Shown here: piece after piece, positions 15,291 to 19,105 of the stretch
How the letters are laid out: the number at the start of each line of letters is the position of its first letter
Position numbering within the stretch: position 1 is the first letter of the stretch
Assembly (NCBI GenBank): GCA_029245825.1
Contig: JAQWON010000028.1
Location: 1 to 19,105 of the forward strand
Source: Flavobacteriaceae bacterium
GTDB taxonomy: Bacteria > Bacteroidota > Bacteroidia > Flavobacteriales > Flavobacteriaceae
DNA: 19,105 nt
Reading direction: 5' to 3'
Notes under the pieces: generated by a model
What the model was told of the DNA's origin: nothing
What the model saw: only the letters and a program-made list of their open reading frames with translations
Database searches by the model: none
Made by a program: the position numbers and the translations under genes

Positions 15291-16061
15291 CTATTTTAGA
15301 ATAACTTTTCGCTCTACTGGATTAAAAGGGGTCTTAATCAAATTGCCATTACTGTCTAATAGCTCTAATTTTATAATGACGTCACCTAAAGGGAGTCCTT
15401 CAATATAATAAGGTGTCCAATCATCAAGTAAAAACTCTTCTCCATTAATAGTTGCTCTGACTTTATTACCTTCAGGAGATATCCCTGTATTAATCAAATA
15501 AAAATCAAGGAGTAATTTCTTTGTGTCATCTCCTTCGTATGTTCCCTTAGGTCTACTATAAAACATAAGGGGCGATGATAAATCAATTGAATCTTCTTTT
15601 TGTTCTTTAGTATTTAACTGAATTAATGAAAATGCCTCAGTGTTTTTTAGCGACTCATGGTATGATCTTGAAAGAAAGGATAAGATTACATTGTTTCCTT
15701 GATCAAGAGTCTTATCAAAATTGGAGTCATAGTGTGCAGAGTAAGGGCCATTGTTTAAAATAAAATGAATGTGTTGCCCTTTTCCAGAATTAGCCAAACC
15801 ATTTTCTTTAGCATTAGCTGTCTGAGCTCCCAATTCATAATTTTCTACGTTAAAATTAAAATTAACTTCTCCGTTTTGATTAATTTTTATACTACTCTTA
15901 TCTATAGATAGACTTGCCCCATCATAAATAGGAGATCCTTTTAGCTTAAATAGGGTAATATTGTTCTCAGAAGATTGATTGTTTTTTTTCTTTTCTTGAT
16001 TTTTACATGATGTAATAACTAGTAAAAGAAAAATCAAGGTTTTAATGATATTGTTTTTCAT
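15291..16061 (-). CDS. Lipoprotein of unknown function with HIHF motif
   Basis: A 256-residue lipoprotein: signal peptide and lipobox ITSC (Cys 19), a Lys/Asn/Ser linker, then a largely beta body. A GQHIHFILNNGPYSAHY segment in the middle has three histidines that could bind metal. The second half (SPLMFYSRPKGTYEGDDTKKLLLDFYLIN...KVRATINGEEFLLDDWTPYYIEGLPLGDV) reads like one or two Ig-like or FHA-like beta domains. I recall similar flavobacterial proteins labelled phosphopeptide-binding, which is unproven. It begins 12 bases after the rmuC stop, so it is co-transcribed with rmuC, and it is convergent with the CotH gene. Confidence 0.78.
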   Translation of the reverse strand: MKNNIIKTLIFLLLVITSCKNQEKKKNNQSSENNITLFKLKGSPIYDGASLSIDKSSIKINQNGEVNFNFNVENYELGAQTANAKENGLANSGKGQHIHFILNNGPYSAHYDSNFDKTLDQGNNVILSFLSRSYHESLKNTEAFSLIQLNTKEQKEDSIDLSSPLMFYSRPKGTYEGDDTKKLLLDFYLINTGISPEGNKVRATINGEEFLLDDWTPYYIEGLPLGDVIIKLELLDSNGNLIKTPFNPVERKVILK

Positions 16062-16073
16062 AACTCTGTTTTT

Positions 16074-17189
16074 TTATTCCACTCCAGGTCTTTCTAAAGC
16101 TTCTGCTTCAACTTTTATTTGTGATTCCCCAGATGAAATTTTAATTACGTCTTTATCTATTTTTTTAAATTCCTTAAGGCTATCATTATAATGATTTACA
16201 GCTGTGCCAAGAGTGTTGCCAAGTTTATCATGATAGGTTTTATATGCATTTAGATGAGTTGATAGCTTTTCTACGTTTTTTAATATGTCATTAATAGAAT
16301 CCTCAACTTTTAAATTGTGTAATGCTTTAACAGTAACCTGGAGCATTGGAAATAAACTCATTGGAGAAACAATCATAACTTTTTTTGTAAAAGCATATGA
16401 AACCAAATCTCTTTGATTAATTTTTAGTGTTCCAACTCTACTATTCAATAAATCTTGGTACAATCCATCGGCTGGTATAAACATATAAGCGTAATCAACT
16501 GTTCCTTCATTTGGTCTTATATATTTAGCTGTTTCATCAATCCTGTTTTTAATATCTGCTTTAAATTTCTTTTCTAAATCTATCAATTCTTCTTTATCAT
16601 TACACTCAATCATCTTATTATAATTATCCAAAGAAAATTTAGCATCTACAGGTATAATATATTCCCCTACTCTAACAATCGCATCAACCATCTCAGAGTT
16701 GCTGAACGAATATTGCATTTTAAAAAGCGCGGGCGGGAGAACGTTAGATAAAAGATTTTCTAATTGAATTTCTCCTAAAACACCTCTTTGTTTTTGGTTC
16801 CCAAGTATTTTCTCTAAAGTTTTCATTTGATTTGCAAAGCCAAGAACCTGCTCATTTGTTCCCTTAATCTTTTCTAATTCCCCGGTTACATCCTTAATTA
16901 CCTTATTTGATTCCTTAAATTGATGGGTCATATTAGTAGATGAAGTCTTATGGAAATCATTAATCTGCTTATTTATTTCCTTTAGTCTTGATTCCATCTC
17001 TGTTCTACTTTCCTTTGAATTATAATCTATTTCTTTCCTGATGTCTTGAATTTGGGATGTCAAAGATTCAGAAAACTTCATGAGATCATTAGTTGAAGAA
17101 TTATTTACACTATTCCTTAAGTTATAAACTACATAAAGAAGGGCTAGTACTAAAAAACTTAAAAAACCTAATATAATTTCCACAATCAA
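16074..17189 (-). CDS. rmuC: RmuC-type DNA recombination protein
   Basis: RmuC limits recombination at inverted repeats and belongs to the PD-(D/E)XK-like nuclease fold. The 371 residues start with one membrane-spanning helix (about 2-22), continue with a long coiled coil (about 35-125), and then the conserved core: RGVLGEIQLENLLSNVLPP, YIIPVDAKFSLDNYNKMIE (acidic Asp and Lys of the nuclease-like site), PNEGTVDYAYMFIPADGLY and VSPMSLFPMLQ. There is no ATG start; TTG at 17189 or GTG at 17183 are the options, with an in-frame TGA just upstream. It is divergent from the serine hydrolase gene and leads a two-gene run with the HIHF lipoprotein. Confidence 0.92.
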   Translation of the reverse strand: MIVEIILGFLSFLVLALLYVVYNLRNSVNNSSTNDLMKFSESLTSQIQDIRKEIDYNSKESRTEMESRLKEINKQINDFHKTSSTNMTHQFKESNKVIKDVTGELEKIKGTNEQVLGFANQMKTLEKILGNQKQRGVLGEIQLENLLSNVLPPALFKMQYSFSNSEMVDAIVRVGEYIIPVDAKFSLDNYNKMIECNDKEELIDLEKKFKADIKNRIDETAKYIRPNEGTVDYAYMFIPADGLYQDLLNSRVGTLKINQRDLVSYAFTKKVMIVSPMSLFPMLQVTVKALHNLKVEDSINDILKNVEKLSTHLNAYKTYHDKLGNTLGTAVNHYNDSLKEFKKIDKDVIKISSGESQIKVEAEALERPGVE

Positions 17190-17236
17190 ATTTAATCAAA
17201 ACTTGAGTATATTTAGGAATCACAAAATTTTTATTG

Positions 17237-18673
17237 ATGAAAAAAATAATTCCCCTACTAGTTCTATTGATCTTTAGCTGTAAAAGATCAACTGAAGAAG
17301 CAAAAACAACTCCCGAAGCTGAGGAAGAAAAAAATTATACTGAAGCTTATAGTCTTTCAAAAGTTTGGTTAGAGGCACAGTTAGAATATGAATCAATCCC
17401 TGGACTAACAATGTCTGTTATTCAGAATGAAAGGATAGATTGGAGTATTGCTCTTGGCGTTTCAGATAACCAAACAGCTTTGAAACAATCCTCTCTTTTT
17501 AGTATTTGTTCTATTTCAAAACTTTTTACTTCTATCGCAATTATGCAATTAGTTGAAAAGGGCCAAATAAAATTGGATGATCCTATTTCTTTGCACTTGC
17601 CTTTTTTTAATCTAAAGCAGCAATACTCTGAAAGTGGGCCAATCACTATTGCAAATATTTTAACCCATTCTTCAGGACTCCCAAGAGAATCAAACCACCC
17701 TTATTGGTCACAACCAAATTTTGATTTCCCAACAAAAGAAGAAGTTATTGGAGAATTGGCTAAACAAGAAACACTTTACCCGGCTGATAAATATTATCAA
17801 TACAGCAATTTAGGCCTTACCCTTTTAGGTTATTTAGTTGAAGAAGTCTCAAAACAATCATATAACAATTACATTAAAGAGAATATACTTGATCCGATAG
17901 GGATGAATCAAACAAGAACCTATATGGACGTTCGAAAATACGGTGCTGATCTAGCCTTGGGTTATAGTTCAAAAAAAAGAAATGGCTCGCGTGATTTGGT
18001 TCCTTTCTTTAGTGCTAATGGAATTGACCCTGCCGCAGGATTTAGCTCCAATAGTATTGATTTAGCAAAATTTGCCCTCTGGCAATTGAATCTTTTGTCA
18101 GGAATTGAAAGCCCCATCCTGAAAGCAGAAACTCTGAAAAAAATGCATACGACTCAATTAAATGATACATTAACAGATGTAAAGAGAGGATATGGTTTTG
18201 GAGTATATGGGGAAGATTCTGAAAGAAGAGTTGGCCATGGAGGGTCTTGTCCCGGATATAGATCTGTTCTATCTATTGACACTAAAAGGAATAGGGCTTT
18301 TGCTGTAATGATTAATGCTAATGGAACAAATCCTTCAAAATATGCTAATGGAGTAAGTAAAATTTTGGATAAGGTTAATTTAAAAAAAGATCAAAAGCCT
18401 CATAAATTTGCTGATGTTGAGGGCTTTTATAATGTTCAGCCTTGGGGAGGGGAAAACTACATCTCATCTTGGGGAGATGAAATTGCTCTGCTATCAATAC
18501 CAAATCAAGAAGCTTCATTTAGTCGTTTTAAACAAATAGAAGAAGATCATTTTAGGCGCATATTAAAAAATGACAGTCTTGGGGAGGCTCTGTACGTTTT
18601 AAGAAACGATCAAGGTCAAGTTACAGGTTTTAAACGCCACCAAAACATATACGAGTATATATCAGACAGGTAG
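17237..18673 (+). CDS. Beta-lactamase/class C-like serine hydrolase lipoprotein
   Basis: An exported serine hydrolase of the beta-lactamase class C/penicillin-binding protein-like family (Pfam Beta-lactamase type). Lipobox IFSC anchors it (Cys 16 counted from the TTG at 17234, 15 from the preferred ATG at 17237). Catalytic motifs in order, counted from the TTG: S93-I-S-K96 (nucleophile Ser and Lys), Y190-S-N192 (Tyr base), and H335-G-G near VGHGGSCPGYRS. A C-terminal ~100-residue beta domain (DVEGFYNVQPWGGENYISS...) resembles the DUF3471-type extension of such enzymes. It may act as an esterase, peptidase or D-aminoacyl hydrolase; true beta-lactamase activity should not be assumed. It ends at a strong terminator. 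Confidence 0.9.
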   Translation: MKKIIPLLVLLIFSCKRSTEEAKTTPEAEEEKNYTEAYSLSKVWLEAQLEYESIPGLTMSVIQNERIDWSIALGVSDNQTALKQSSLFSICSISKLFTSIAIMQLVEKGQIKLDDPISLHLPFFNLKQQYSESGPITIANILTHSSGLPRESNHPYWSQPNFDFPTKEEVIGELAKQETLYPADKYYQYSNLGLTLLGYLVEEVSKQSYNNYIKENILDPIGMNQTRTYMDVRKYGADLALGYSSKKRNGSRDLVPFFSANGIDPAAGFSSNSIDLAKFALWQLNLLSGIESPILKAETLKKMHTTQLNDTLTDVKRGYGFGVYGEDSERRVGHGGSCPGYRSVLSIDTKRNRAFAVMINANGTNPSKYANGVSKILDKVNLKKDQKPHKFADVEGFYNVQPWGGENYISSWGDEIALLSIPNQEASFSRFKQIEEDHFRRILKNDSLGEALYVLRNDQGQVTGFKRHQNIYEYISDR

Positions 18674-18679
18674 TAAATC

Positions 18680-18709
18680 AAAAAACCCCTTGAAAACAAG
18701 GGGTTTTTT
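18680..18709. terminator. Strong bidirectional Rho-independent terminator
   Basis: A perfect 13-bp stem (left arm AAAAAACCCCTTG, loop AAAA, right arm CAAGGGGTTTTTT) starts 6 bases after the serine hydrolase stop. The A-run and T-run make it work in both directions, serving both this gene and the convergent gene that ends at 18738. Confidence 0.93.
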
Positions 18710-18737
18710 ATAATTAAATTCCAAGGACTCAACTTAA

Positions 18738-19105
18738 TTACTCATCATCATCTACTCTTGCAAAAGTTAAAGTCTCCGTTACTTCAACTGTTGTCTCAGT
18801 ATAAGTACCATCTGCATTTTGCTCTGTGTAAGTATCAGTAAACCCTCCCGTAACTTGCAAATCTGTTTCTGTAAGTGTTGCAATGTCATAAATTCCGTAT
18901 TCATCCGGTGAATCGGAATCTGAAAAATAAACTTTCATCTTAGTTTGACTAGCATTATGCCAATCCCAAGATGAAACTTCGACATTTAGAACTGAACCGT
19001 CTGCAGCAAGTGCCACAACTGAATATGTTCCAAAATCAGAGAAAGTAACAAAAAGCCTGTCCGCATCGGTACATTCTCCATCACTGCCAGAACCATCAGC
19101 TGTTC
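18738..19105 (-). CDS. Secreted lipocalin-like protein, C-terminal part (5' end outside window)
   Basis: The frame is open from the stop at 18738 to the window edge, giving about 121 residues of the C-terminus. It reads TADGSGSDGECTDADRLFV, then FSDFGTYSVVALAADGSVLNVEVSSWDWHNASQTKMKVYF, YGIYDIATLTETDLQVTGG and finally VTETLTFARVDDDE. The lone Cys after an acidic Ser/Gly stretch, the repeated short strands and the phrase pattern YDIATLTETDLQV resemble Bacteroidota lipocalin-like secreted domains. It is rich in Thr, Asp and Glu, unlike the Lys-rich neighbours, which fits an extracellular location. The first in-frame GTG (19016) is internal, not the true start. Function unknown. Confidence 0.65.
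   Translation of the reverse strand, partial: TADGSGSDGECTDADRLFVTFSDFGTYSVVALAADGSVLNVEVSSWDWHNASQTKMKVYFSDSDSPDEYGIYDIATLTETDLQVTGGFTDTYTEQNADGTYTETTVEVTETLTFARVDDDE

Noticed and set aside
17188..17195. TAAATTTG matching the -7 consensus on the minus strand before rmuC
   Set aside because: It overlaps the TTG start itself and would place transcription inside the coding region; no suitable -33 element.
17422..17646. Minus-strand open frame inside the serine hydrolase gene
   Set aside because: It overlaps the SxxK catalytic region of the confident gene and has no features of its own.

Overview
The window comes from a low-GC (roughly 30%) member of the Bacteroidota, most likely a marine flavobacterial lineage. 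The evidence is the Bacteroidota-type order accC-accB-rpmF-yceD-pdxA beside ribE, the SQ/SC-ending signal peptides and lipoboxes (YSC, FSC, TSC), an ECF sigma factor with a small membrane partner, and frequent TTG starts with weak ribosome binding sites. No rRNA, tRNA, CRISPR array or insertion sequence is visible. The 5' end of the window cuts accC and the 3' end cuts a secreted protein.

Layout. (1) 1-3284, minus: pdxA, a YceD-type protein, rpmF, accB and accC form one housekeeping run (PLP synthesis, ribosome, first step of fatty acid synthesis). ribE starts divergently at 3306. (2) 3953-7378, plus: a CPA1 Na+/H+ antiporter, then an ALG5/GtrB-like family 2 glycosyltransferase translationally coupled to an ArnT/GT83-like membrane glycosyltransferase. 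The pair probably charges a lipid carrier with a sugar and then transfers it to an envelope acceptor. (3) 7399-9046, minus: a small secreted protein of six VDYxSQAD repeats, a CDGSH iron-sulfur protein and a Rieske oxygenase alpha subunit. An APC amino acid/polyamine transporter diverges at 9108. (4) 13774-10418, minus: a probable envelope-stress locus. It holds a lipoprotein with a PepSY-like part plus a tandemly duplicated 83-residue unit, an ECF sigma factor, a one-helix membrane protein (probable anti-sigma), a periplasmic Spy/CnrX-like helical protein, and a beta-barrel gene broken by two frameshifts and one in-frame stop. (5) 13867-19105: a CotH-type lipoprotein (+), an unrecognised lipoprotein and RmuC (-), a class C beta-lactamase-like serine hydrolase lipoprotein (+) ending at a strong bidirectional terminator, and the C-terminal part of a secreted lipocalin-like protein (-).

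The least ordinary points are the Rieske/CDGSH pair, the six-repeat VDY protein, the sigma/anti-sigma/sensor-like cassette with its duplicated-domain lipoprotein, and the broken barrel gene. Four places (accC near 17-19, the glycosyltransferase start near 5258-5260, and two sites in the barrel gene) look as if a single base is missing, mostly in homopolymers. Sequencing error must therefore be separated from real gene decay.
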